DNA of 7,602 bases from an uncultured Oscillospiraceae bacterium (GTDB lineage: Bacteria > Bacillota > Clostridia > Oscillospirales > Acutalibacteraceae): assembly GCA_900554535.1 (NCBI GenBank), contig USIA01000090.1, positions 1 through 7,602 of the forward strand, read 5' to 3'. The notes below the pieces were generated by a model that did no database searches, had not been told where the DNA came from, and saw only the letters and a list, made by a program, of their open reading frames with translations. This document shows positions 1 through 4,400 of this stretch, piece after piece. The position numbers were made by a program, and so were the translations under genes. How positions within the stretch are numbered: the stretch's first letter is position 1; each line of letters opens with the position of its first letter.

Positions 1-137
1 ACTGGTTCCCCTTTGGAATCCGCCGCCGACGGAGCAGGGGGAACTGGTTCCCCTTCGGACGTCGCCGTCGAAGGAACAGGGGGAACTGGTTCCCCTTTGG
101 AATCCGCCGCCGACGGAGCAGGGGGAACTGGTTCCCC
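1..137. repeat. 42-bp tandem repeat with a 16-bp palindrome in each unit, inside the parB tail
   Basis: The palindrome GGGGAACTGGTTCCCC (7-bp arms around TG) occurs at 38-53, 80-95 and 122-137. Its right half also stands at 1-11 at the window edge. The period is exactly 42 bp (14 codons), so the reading frame is kept. The spacer after the first copy and that after the third (12-37 and 96-121) are nearly identical, while the one between them (54-79) has diverged. The repeat continues to the left, so the copy number is unknown. Confidence 0.93.
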
Positions 138-737
138 TTTGCCGGTCGCTTTCGCATATGCTTCGTTGATAGACAGGATTCCTTTTCGAATTGCTTCTTG
201 ATCTTCTTCAGATAGGGAAGAGATGGCTTTGTATTTTTTGACCTGCCGGTCCGATACGCCCAGCACCTTTGCGAGATCCTTCTGTGTCGCAGGCGCGTCC
301 ATCTGCACCAGCGCATTGACAGCAGCCTTGTAAAAGGAAAGCTTTTCGCCCGCCGTGTACTCACGGACTGCCAAATTGGCGGACAGCAGCATCAAAAATG
401 ATTTCGGCCCATCGATGTGCTCGAAGACCCGACAGTCGACGGTATCCCAGTGCAGATAGGTTGTGATCGCGCGAAACCGGCGCTCGCCGGAAATAATGCG
501 GTACTCCGTTTCGGAGACTTTATTGACTGTGAGCGGATGTAACAGACCGTTTGCGTCAATGCTGGCAGCCAAATCCGCGATACTCTCGTCGGTATCAAGC
601 CTTGCGCAGAGGTTGTCGTCGGACGGATGGATGTATTGTACGGGAATGGACGCGCTGTACGCCAGTTTATTGAGAACACTGGCGGAATTTTTGACTGCCT
701 GCATCCGTGCGGCCAGCTTTTTCAAATTTACTCCCAT
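1..737 (-). CDS. ParB-like partition protein of a mobile element (C-terminus beyond window edge)
   Basis: This is a ParB/Spo0J-type DNA-binding protein. About 245 codons are visible and no stop is reached before the left edge. Seen in the translation: an N-terminal ParB nuclease-like domain (about residues 30-110) with IPVQYIHPSDDN and the family signature GERRFRA (84-90); a central part with LLSANLAVREYTAGEK; a helix-turn-helix around QKDLAKVLGVSDRQVKKYKA (about 150-172); then, from about residue 199, 14-residue repeats of the type GEPVPPAPSAADSK. The start at 737 follows a GGGAGG ribosome binding site 7 bases upstream. That site overlaps the parA stop, and only 5 bases separate the two genes, so they are probably co-transcribed and translationally coupled. 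Family knowledge: ParB binds parS-like sites and stimulates ParA to segregate or stabilise plasmids and integrated elements. Odd feature: the Pro/Ser-rich repetitive tail replaces the usual dimerisation end, or precedes it outside the window. Confidence 0.9.
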   Translation of the reverse strand, partial: MGVNLKKLAARMQAVKNSASVLNKLAYSASIPVQYIHPSDDNLCARLDTDESIADLAASIDANGLLHPLTVNKVSETEYRIISGERRFRAITTYLHWDTVDCRVFEHIDGPKSFLMLLSANLAVREYTAGEKLSFYKAAVNALVQMDAPATQKDLAKVLGVSDRQVKKYKAISSLSEEDQEAIRKGILSINEAYAKATGKGEPVPPAPSAADSKGEPVPPVPSTATSEGEPVPPAPSAADSKGEP

Positions 738-742
738 TGCAA

Positions 743-1591
743 TTACCTCCCAATATGCAGAAACGGGCGAAACAGTTTATGATTGGCCAATGCCGTAGCT
801 CCGTAACCATCATATCCAAGTTTCGTAAGTGCCTCATAGGCAAAGGCGACGTAATCTTTAGCCACCGGACAGCGAAACCGAATGACCGGGCGCTGATGAT
901 TGAGGGCGTAAGGAATCTTTGAGCTTTTGCGAATCGTCTGCTTAAAAACAGGGAACATAGATTGCGCGTTGCAAATGGCGTCTTTATAAACCTTTTTGAC
1001 CGCCGTGTTTTCATCCATCGTTACGAGAACGCCCAGCACGGACAGAGAAGGATTAACCGTGCGCTTGACCTCTTCCATCTCTTTCGACAGGTAGACAAGC
1101 CCAGTTAGGGCGTAGTCGTCTGCGATGGCAGGCAGGATTGCATAATCCGCCGCCGCCAGCGCGTTGCGTTTCACCATGCTCTCACTGGGTTGGCAGTCCA
1201 AAATGCAAAAGTCGTACTTTTCTTCAGCTCGTTTCAAGTGATGCCGCAGCACCAGCAGGGCTTCTTGCTCGTGCGCCAGCGTCGGCATCTGACGATACAA
1301 ATCATCGTCTAGTTTTGACAGCCGATATTCTGCGCCGATCAGGTGCAAATGTCGGATGTTGGTGGCGCGTGCGGTGGCGGCAAGCGTACTTTCATCGCGG
1401 AGCCACTCATAGACAGTTGGAAACGTTGCGTAATCCTGTTTCATCGGAAAGTTGGCCGTCGCGCAGCCCTGGGGGTCGAGGTCAATCAGCAGAACTTTGA
1501 AGCCCTCATCTGCCAGGACGGCTGCCAGATTGACGGCAGTCGCGGTTTTCCCGACGCCGCCCTTTGAGTACGTAATCGCAATGGTTTTCAT
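743..1591 (-). CDS. ParA/Soj-family partition ATPase
   Basis: This 282-residue MinD/ParA-type ATPase is expected to work with the ParB encoded next to it in segregation or maintenance of the mobile element. The deviant Walker A motif KGGVGKT is at residues 10-16, the A' motif LLIDLDPQG at about 34-42, and the Walker B strand FCILDCQPS at about 128-136. Length is normal for Soj-like ParA, without an N-terminal helix-turn-helix, so it probably does not repress its own promoter by itself. The start at 1591 is preceded by AAAGGAG with an 8-base gap. A longer form from TTG at 1609 would place that ribosome binding site inside the gene and is rejected. The upstream gap (1592-1668) has no convincing sigma-70 promoter; a small inverted repeat GACA-AA-TGTC lies within it. 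The upstream exonuclease ends in a terminator, so parA-parB probably have their own promoter. Confidence 0.95.
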   Translation of the reverse strand: MKTIAITYSKGGVGKTATAVNLAAVLADEGFKVLLIDLDPQGCATANFPMKQDYATFPTVYEWLRDESTLAATARATNIRHLHLIGAEYRLSKLDDDLYRQMPTLAHEQEALLVLRHHLKRAEEKYDFCILDCQPSESMVKRNALAAADYAILPAIADDYALTGLVYLSKEMEEVKRTVNPSLSVLGVLVTMDENTAVKKVYKDAICNAQSMFPVFKQTIRKSSKIPYALNHQRPVIRFRCPVAKDYVAFAYEALTKLGYDGYGATALANHKLFRPFLHIGR

Positions 1592-1660
1592 GGTGTGTTC
1601 TCCTTTCAATGGGGACCTATTCGGCCACAGACATTTGTCGTCTATTTTTCATTGTGCGGA

Positions 1661-1692
1661 TAAGAAAAGGGATGCGAGTTTTCTCACATCCC
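1661..1692 (-). terminator. Rho-independent terminator after the exonuclease gene
   Basis: On the minus strand GGGATGTGAG, a 4-base AAAA loop and CTCGCATCCC form a 10-bp stem with one U-G wobble, followed by TTTTCTT. The wobble pair forms only on the minus strand (it is a C-A mismatch on the plus strand), which supports the orientation. The hairpin includes the stop codon of the exonuclease's downstream reading frame (1684-1686) and separates it from parA. Confidence 0.85.
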
Positions 1693-2285
1693 AAAGTAAA
1701 GCAGTTTTTTGATATTTCGCGCTTTCCAGTACGGCACGATGTTCATCAGCTCTTCGTGGAGCAGGTCTAAGTTTGGTTGCGGCCGGGCCGCCACCGCATT
1801 GTACAGCGCAAGCGTCATTTGGCAGTCACCGACGGCGCGGTGATCCTGTACGGACTCGATTTGCATAAGCTAGCCTCGGACAATTTGAGTCCCAGGCCGC
1901 GTTCATTCGGAATATCGATGTAATCCATAAATATCTGCATCATATCCATGCTGTCTTCAAACATTCGGCGCATTTCCTGCTTTTGCAGAGGCGTTTGTGC
2001 GGACTGGACCATCAGCCGACAGTCGAACGGTGTGTTATAGCACATTACGCGGCGGCCACCGACAATGGAAACGATCTTGTCCAGCTCCTGTGCAAAGGAT
2101 GGTTGATCCCGCAGCATCTCTTCTGTGATGCCGTTGACCACGGAAGCGCCGGGATCGATGGGGACTGTGGGGCAGATTAGCTGGTTATATAACTCCTGCC
2201 CACTGCTGTCGATGATACCGACCTCCACAACCTGTGCCCGATCATCTACGCCGGTGGTTTCCGTGTCTAAAATTACAAATGGCAT
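1684..2285 (-). pseudogene. DnaQ-like DEDDh 3'-5' exonuclease, interrupted by a frameshift
   Basis: The first frame, from ATG at 2285 (AAGGAGG 5 bases upstream), gives 156 residues ending at a stop at 1815. Motif Exo I is FVILDTETTG (D7, E9) and Exo II is CYNTPFDCRL (about 82-91). The frame then runs into SLCKSSPYRITAPSVTAK, which is unlike the family. The -1 frame, open from 1866 to 1684, carries the expected continuation VQDHRAVGDCQMTLALYN, including the Exo III His-x4-Asp. A TAG in that frame at 1870-1872 limits the frame change to about 1840-1870. Homologues run through without a break here, so one base has most likely been lost (or there is a sequence error). Without repair the protein lacks the catalytic His and last Asp. 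No slippery heptamer is visible. Family role: removal of 3' nucleotides from DNA or RNA. Such genes are common on Firmicute mobile elements. Confidence 0.85.
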
Positions 2286-2314
2286 CGTTGTCCTCCTTAT
2301 TTCCAAATTACACA

Positions 2315-2346
2315 TAAAAAAGCGCGTGCCAAAACGGTACGCGCTT
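2315..2346 (-). terminator. Rho-independent terminator after the 60-residue ORF
   Basis: On the minus strand AAGCGCGTACC and GGCACGCGCTT form an 11-bp stem with one wobble around a GTTTT loop, followed by a run of T. The stem starts inside the stop codon of the upstream gene (2345-2347). Confidence 0.9.
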
Positions 2347-2527
2347 ACTCGAAAACTTGTTTGACGGTACATGTGCGGTCGACGAAATCAAAGTCGACGT
2401 ATACACGGACATATTTGCTGGAACGATTGGCATATGGCCTTGATGTTTCATGCACGTCAAAGACCTGTCGCAGCCCGTCTAAAACAGCCTCTACATCTTT
2501 TGGCAGACATGTCAGCCGGATTTTCAT
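2345..2527 (-). CDS. Conserved small protein of unknown function (60 aa)
   Basis: The 60-residue protein begins MKIRLTCLPKDVEAVLDGL and has a central RPYANRSSKYVRVYVDFDF segment. The pattern is strand-helix-strand, with an acidic, beta-rich C-terminal half. The start at 2527 follows GGGAGG with an 8-base gap, and the gene ends in its own terminator. It resembles small DUF3970-type proteins seen on clostridial conjugative elements; that comparison is from memory and only moderately certain. It is the first gene of the element inside the junction, reading away from the attachment site in the same direction as exonuclease-parA-parB. No catalytic or metal-binding motif is visible and function is unknown. 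Confidence 0.8.
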   Translation of the reverse strand: MKIRLTCLPKDVEAVLDGLRQVFDVHETSRPYANRSSKYVRVYVDFDFVDRTCTVKQVFE

Positions 2528-2660
2528 TAGATTTTCCTCCCATTTTGCGTTGCTTTCAAATTTTAATCTTTTAAATCTGACTAAAATAATATCTTTTTAT
2601 AAAGCGTTTTATATAATATTGACTTAAATTCTATAGTATTGTAAATAATACATTTCTCGG
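2528..2660. other. AT-rich element terminus without genes
   Basis: This stretch, much more AT-rich than its surroundings, lies between the first element gene and the tRNA fragment. It contains an inverted repeat GTATT-N6-AATAC at 2636-2651 and several ATAATATT/TATAGTATT-like words. These could be promoter sequence for the 60-residue ORF or recombinase arm and excisionase sites. No -10/-35 pair of good quality was found on the minus strand, so neither role is established. Confidence 0.5.
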
Positions 2661-2710
2661 TTTGACTACGAATCAAAAGGTCCTGGGTTCGAATCCCCGC
2701 GGGCGCACCA
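2661..2710 (+). tRNA. 3' fragment of tRNA-Arg(ACG): probable attachment-site junction
   Basis: The anticodon arm is complete: 5-bp stem TTTGA/TCAAA with loop CTACGAA, anticodon ACG at 2668-2670. A 5-base variable loop AGGTC follows, then a T arm with loop TTCGAAT at 2688-2694, acceptor strand CGGGCGC at 2700-2706, discriminator A and encoded CCA at 2708-2710. The upstream sequence is AT-rich and has no D arm and no GCGCCCG acceptor 5' strand, so it is not a functional gene. The T stem has a mismatch (T2684 against C2698). Family knowledge: tyrosine recombinases often integrate at tRNA 3' ends, restoring the gene at one end of the element and leaving a 3' repeat at the other. Here the element lies to the left. 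Confidence 0.9.
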
Positions 2711-2713
2711 GAG

Positions 2714-2765
2714 AAAAACCGCATGGTGAAGTCGTTTTGAGACTTTCCGTGCGGTTTTATTTTTG
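2714..2765 (+). terminator. Terminator downstream of the tRNA 3' end
   Basis: AAAACCGCA (2715-2723) pairs with TGCGGTTTT (2750-2758). The inner stem AAGTC/GACTT makes a long hairpin with a small bulge, followed by ATTTTT. It directly follows the CCA end, as expected for the native terminator of the tRNA-Arg gene, and supports the view that sequence right of 2710 is the original chromosome. Confidence 0.85.
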
Positions 2766-2800
2766 TAAAATCGCTTAACGCGCCTAGTTTGAAGAAACGC

Positions 2801-2829
2801 TTGCAACATGAACCAAACCATGCTATACT
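2801..2829 (+). promoter_or_regulatory. Promoter of antisense RNA 1
   Basis: TTGCAA at 2801-2806, a 17-bp spacer and TATACT at 2824-2829. Predicted start is at about 2836. There is no ribosome binding site or ORF downstream before the terminator, which fits a noncoding transcript. Confidence 0.85.
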
Positions 2830-2835
2830 AAAAAT

Positions 2836-2930
2836 GAAGAGAACAACCGCCCACATAAGTGGTTGCCCCAAGTAGTTTTAGGTCTTTTTAGACCTGCCTA
2901 CCCTGGTGCTGGCAGGGTAGGCATTTTTAT
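2836..2930 (+). ncRNA. Antisense RNA antitoxin, copy 1
   Basis: Predicted transcript of about 95 nt from a good promoter to an intrinsic terminator. Three hairpins are visible: a 5' hairpin at 2844-2865 (CAACC/GGTTG with an alternative inner CCAC/GTGG), AGGTCT-TTTT-AGACCT at 2880-2895, and the terminator at 2895-2923. It is convergent with the toxin gene, whose stop codon (2927-2929) lies in the terminator T-run. The two RNAs therefore overlap at least at their 3' ends, as in the txpA/RatA type of system. If the toxin mRNA reads past the shared hairpin, it would be complementary to the whole antisense RNA. No ORF is present. Antitoxin function is inferred from this layout. Confidence 0.8.
2895..2928 (+). 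terminator. Terminator of antisense RNA 1, shared with toxin 1 mRNA 3' region
   Basis: TGCCTACCCTG (2895-2905) pairs perfectly with CAGGGTAGGCA (2913-2923), followed by TTTTT. On the minus strand the same hairpin has no T-run behind it, so it is a strong terminator only for the antisense RNA. Confidence 0.92.
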
Positions 2931-3016
2931 TGCTGGCTCTTACGTATGTAAGAAAGCAATGCGAGCAGGAAATTTCCCGCCTGGATCAGCAGGCTGATTG
3001 CCTGAAAAATATCCAT
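2927..3016 (-). CDS. Small hydrophobic toxin of a type I system (Hol_Tox-like), copy 1
   Basis: This 29-residue peptide begins MDIFQAISLLIQAGN, continues FLLALLSYIRK and ends SQQ. It has one hydrophobic segment at about residues 7-24 and a short basic, polar tail, the usual build of 'putative holin-like toxins' (TxpA/Fst/BsrG group), which act at the membrane. The start at 3016 lies 8 bases after GGAGG. An ATG two codons upstream (3022) is only 2 bases from GGAGG and less likely. The mRNA leader is about 60 nt from a promoter at 3085-3113, and an antisense RNA converges on its 3' end. Neighbour: the tRNA-Arg fragment and element junction on the left and an almost identical copy on the right. 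Membrane toxicity is family knowledge; neither toxicity nor its repression has been tested here. Confidence 0.88.
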   Translation of the reverse strand: MDIFQAISLLIQAGNFLLALLSYIRKSQQ

Positions 3017-3084
3017 TCGCATCACCTCCCTCCATCATCCGATGAGAGAGGCAGCCACCCTGTTTACGGTTGTTCTCCTGTCTC

Positions 3085-3113
3085 AGTATAGCAGATTTTG
3101 CAGATTCTTGCAA
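3085..3113 (-). promoter_or_regulatory. Promoter of toxin 1 mRNA
   Basis: On the minus strand TTGCAA (3108-3113), a 17-bp spacer and TATACT (3085-3090). Predicted start is at about 3078. The leader begins with AGGAGAACAACCG, which is also found at the start of the antisense RNA. Confidence 0.87.
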
Positions 3114-3124
3114 AAGAACAACGC

Positions 3125-3153
3125 TTGCAGGATGAATCAAACCGTGCTATACT
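3125..3153 (+). promoter_or_regulatory. Promoter of antisense RNA 2
   Basis: TTGCAG at 3125-3130, a 17-bp spacer and TATACT at 3148-3153. It lies back to back with the toxin 1 promoter; the two -35 boxes are 11 bp apart. Confidence 0.85.
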
Positions 3154-3159
3154 AAAAAC

Positions 3160-3256
3160 GAAGAGAACAACCGCCCACATAAGTGGTTGCCTCGGTGTTG
3201 GACTTAGGGCTTTTCAGCCCCGCCTACCCTGATGCTGACAGGGTAGGCATTTTTTA
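3160..3256 (+). ncRNA. Antisense RNA antitoxin, copy 2
   Basis: Predicted transcript of about 97 nt. The 5' hairpin sequence is the same as in copy 1. The second hairpin is GGGCT-TTTC-AGCCC at 3207-3220, where copy 1 has GGTCT and AGACC: both sides have changed and pairing is kept. The segment between the first two hairpins (about 3190-3204) differs strongly from copy 1. Such divergence could give each antisense RNA a preference for its own partner. It converges on toxin 2. Confidence 0.8.
3222..3255 (+). terminator. Terminator of antisense RNA 2
   Basis: GCCTACCCTG (3222-3231) pairs with CAGGGTAGGC (3239-3248), followed by A and six T. The loop differs from copy 1 while the stem is unchanged. 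The T-run reaches into the toxin 2 stop codon (3254-3256). Confidence 0.92.
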
Positions 3257-3343
3257 TTGCGCTTTCTTACGTATGTAAGAAAGCAATGCGAGCAGGAAAT
3301 TCCCTGCCTGGATCAGCAGGCTGATTGCCTGAAAAATATCCAT
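3254..3343 (-). CDS. Small hydrophobic toxin of a type I system (Hol_Tox-like), copy 2
   Basis: This 29-residue peptide matches copy 1 except at the C-terminus, which ends RKKAQ in place of RKSQQ. It has the same single hydrophobic segment at about residues 7-24 and the same ribosome binding site 8 bases before the start at 3343. The last codons lie in a perfect 10-bp hairpin, GCTTTCTTAC/GTAAGAAAGC at 3261-3284 with loop GTAT. In copy 1 this has decayed to about 6 bp, so the structure is not needed to encode the peptide. It is controlled by its own promoter (3412-3440) and opposed by antisense RNA 2. Assignment to the holin-like toxin group rests on size, hydrophobicity, basic tail and the antisense layout. 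Confidence 0.88.
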   Translation of the reverse strand: MDIFQAISLLIQAGNFLLALLSYIRKKAQ

Positions 3344-3411
3344 TCGCATCACCTCCCTCCATCATCCGATGAGAGAGGCAGCCACCCTGTTTACGGTTGT
3401 TCTCCTGTCTC

Positions 3412-3440
3412 AGTATAGCAGATTTTGCAGATTCTTGCAA
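3412..3440 (-). promoter_or_regulatory. Promoter of toxin 2 mRNA
   Basis: On the minus strand TTGCAA (3435-3440), a 17-bp spacer and TATACT (3412-3417), matching the toxin 1 promoter. Predicted start is at about 3405. Confidence 0.87.
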
Positions 3441-3497
3441 AAACAAAAATACGCCTACATTCGGCTGGAAGAAGCCGTTTGAAGGCGTATTTTTTTA
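3441..3497 (-). terminator. Terminator after the carboxymuconolactone decarboxylase family gene
   Basis: AATACGCCT (3448-3456) pairs with AGGCGTATT (3483-3491), with an inner CGGCT/AGCCG stem. On the minus strand a T-rich run (TTTTTGTTT) follows. It lies 14 bases past the stop at 3511 and also isolates the toxin 2 promoter. It could work in both directions. Confidence 0.9.
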
Positions 3498-3510
3498 TCG
3501 TATCCGGTTT

Positions 3511-4263
3511 TTACTGTTTGGCTGCCTCATTGATACACCGAAGGGCGTTCAGACTCCGCGGATAGCCGATGTAGGGAAGACACTGGGAGAGGACCTTGAT
3601 CAGGAACGCCTTGTCATTGCCAATGCGCATGTTCCCGGCTGCATGGCTGATCAGCTGGGGTTCGCAGCCGCCTTGGGCTGCCAGAAAACAGAACGTAATC
3701 ATTTCACGCTGTTTATAGTCCAGGCCCTTGCGGGTGTAGTAATCTCCAAAACAGTTGTCCGCCAGCCAACGGTTGATGTGGCGGCTTTCTTCTGGACCGC
3801 TGTTCTGGAAATTCCGCATTCCCTCGCCGAAAATATCCACCTGCGCCTGGTTTCCCGCTTCCAGGCGGTTTTCCATCGTGGTGGTCGCTTGTCCCTCCAG
3901 GGGCAGACGCACGCCTCTGGCCTCCAATACGTCGTTTGTCGCCTTCAGGAAAGGAAATACCCGGCCGATGCCCAGGTACGCCACCGCCTGGTAGACAATC
4001 TCTTTGGCCTCCACCGGAGTGACGCCAAAGTTCAAGGCAGCAGGCAGCAGAGTCCGGAATTCATCGATGCCCTGGCAGCCCAGGAGTGTGGCCAGGATGG
4101 CCATAAAGCGGGTCCGATCGTCCAGATCGTCCTGGTTGACCACCTCGTCAAAGGCGAAATTGTCGAACCGCTCAATGAACTCCGGGTCGGTTTTTGAAAA
4201 TGCAGATAAATGATCTGGAAACATTTTCTTGTAATATTGCTTGGCAAATTCTGAAATTTCCAT
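3511..4263 (-). CDS. Carboxymuconolactone decarboxylase (CMD) family protein, two-domain
   Basis: The 250-residue protein is built of two CMD/AhpD-like halves, at about 35-115 and 165-240. The second half has the conserved GGCEPQLISHAAGNMRIGND stretch with C200 and H207. The matching stretch of the first half is LGCQGIDEFRTLLPAALNFG, with C63 but no His, so only the C-terminal half is likely to be active. Family knowledge: the fold covers gamma-carboxymuconolactone decarboxylases and AhpD-like thiol peroxidase partners; two-domain anaerobe proteins with flavodoxin and cupin neighbours are often annotated only at family level. The start at 4263 follows AGGAGG with a 7-base gap. That site overlaps the stop of a broken aldo/keto reductase, so the gene was once the downstream member of a coupled pair. 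The cupin terminator (4401-4434) now stands upstream and no good promoter was seen in between. Confidence 0.9.
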   Translation of the reverse strand: MEISEFAKQYYKKMFPDHLSAFSKTDPEFIERFDNFAFDEVVNQDDLDDRTRFMAILATLLGCQGIDEFRTLLPAALNFGVTPVEAKEIVYQAVAYLGIGRVFPFLKATNDVLEARGVRLPLEGQATTTMENRLEAGNQAQVDIFGEGMRNFQNSGPEESRHINRWLADNCFGDYYTRKGLDYKQREMITFCFLAAQGGCEPQLISHAAGNMRIGNDKAFLIKVLSQCLPYIGYPRSLNALRCINEAAKQ

Positions 4264-4274
4264 TTCGGTTCCTC

Positions 4275-4396
4275 CTATCTTCTGGTCGGGAAAGAAGAAG
4301 CGGATTCAAATTTTTTTGTAACCGCCTTCAAATCGTCTATGATGGGCAGATGCTGCGGGCAAGCCTGTTGCACTGGATGCAGTCGCTGGCTTTGCC
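4275..4396 (-). pseudogene. C-terminal remnant of a 4Fe-4S aldo/keto reductase
   Basis: On the minus strand one frame from 4396 reads GKASDCIQC. After two bases the next frame reads QACPQHLPIIDDLKAVTKKF and runs to a stop at 4275-4277. Together this is the ending of ferredoxin-type aldo/keto reductases, Cys-x2-Cys-x2-Cys-x3-Cys-Pro followed by QHLPI. Compared with that pattern about 10 bases are missing after the second Cys, which removes the third Cys and breaks the frame. Everything upstream (about 300 residues of the usual barrel) is gone; the cupin terminator starts 5 bases away. The stop overlaps the ribosome binding site of the CMD gene, indicating an ancestral reductase-CMD operon. It was identified from family memory. 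Confidence 0.8.
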
Positions 4397-4400
4397 ATGG

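Larger units (their letters stand above)
2796..3115. repeat. Tandem unit 1 of a duplicated type I toxin-antitoxin locus
   Basis: This unit of about 320 bp is repeated at 3120-3442. It includes the antisense promoter and RNA (plus strand), shared terminator hairpin, toxin gene, leader and toxin promoter (minus strand). The 3' half (toxin gene, leader, promoter) is almost identical between units. The antisense half has diverged more, especially between the 5' hairpin and the terminator. The unit repeats at an offset of 324-327 bp. Confidence 0.93.
3120..3442. repeat. Tandem unit 2 of the duplicated type I toxin-antitoxin locus
   Basis: Second copy of the unit at 2796-3115 with the same gene order. 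Its antisense promoter has a slightly weaker -35 (TTGCAG). The toxin leader and promoter match copy 1 base for base over most of their length, consistent with recent duplication or gene conversion. Confidence 0.93.

Noticed and set aside
13..201. Plus-strand ORF rich in Gly (GGTGSP repeats)
   Set aside because: It is the complementary reading of the 42-bp repeats in the parB tail, with no ribosome binding site.
1840..1875. Programmed -1 frameshift in the exonuclease
   Set aside because: No X-XXY-YYZ slippery heptamer with a following pseudoknot was seen in the overlap; loss of one base or a sequence error is simpler.
2661..2710. Functional tRNA-Arg gene
   Set aside because: The acceptor 5' strand and D arm are missing and the T stem has a mismatch, so only a 3' fragment is present.
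2581..2871. Minus-strand ORF of 96 codons containing GIRTQDLLIRSQ
   Set aside because: This peptide is the familiar false translation of the antisense strand of a tRNA. The ORF runs through the tRNA fragment and its terminator, and has no ribosome binding site.
2940..3140. Minus-strand ORF of 66 codons over the toxin leader
   Set aside because: It reads through the toxin promoter and leader in another frame, lacks a ribosome binding site, and is explained by the toxin gene and its UTR.
2796..3442. CRISPR array or IS element as explanation of the repeats
   Set aside because: There are only two long units with genes and promoters inside, no short repeat-spacer pattern, no transposase and no terminal inverted repeats typical of an IS.
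3397..4197. Long plus-strand ORF of 266 codons
   Set aside because: It lies antisense to the CMD family gene, which has clear motifs, a ribosome binding site and a terminator; the plus-strand frame has no recognisable domain and crosses a toxin promoter and a terminator.
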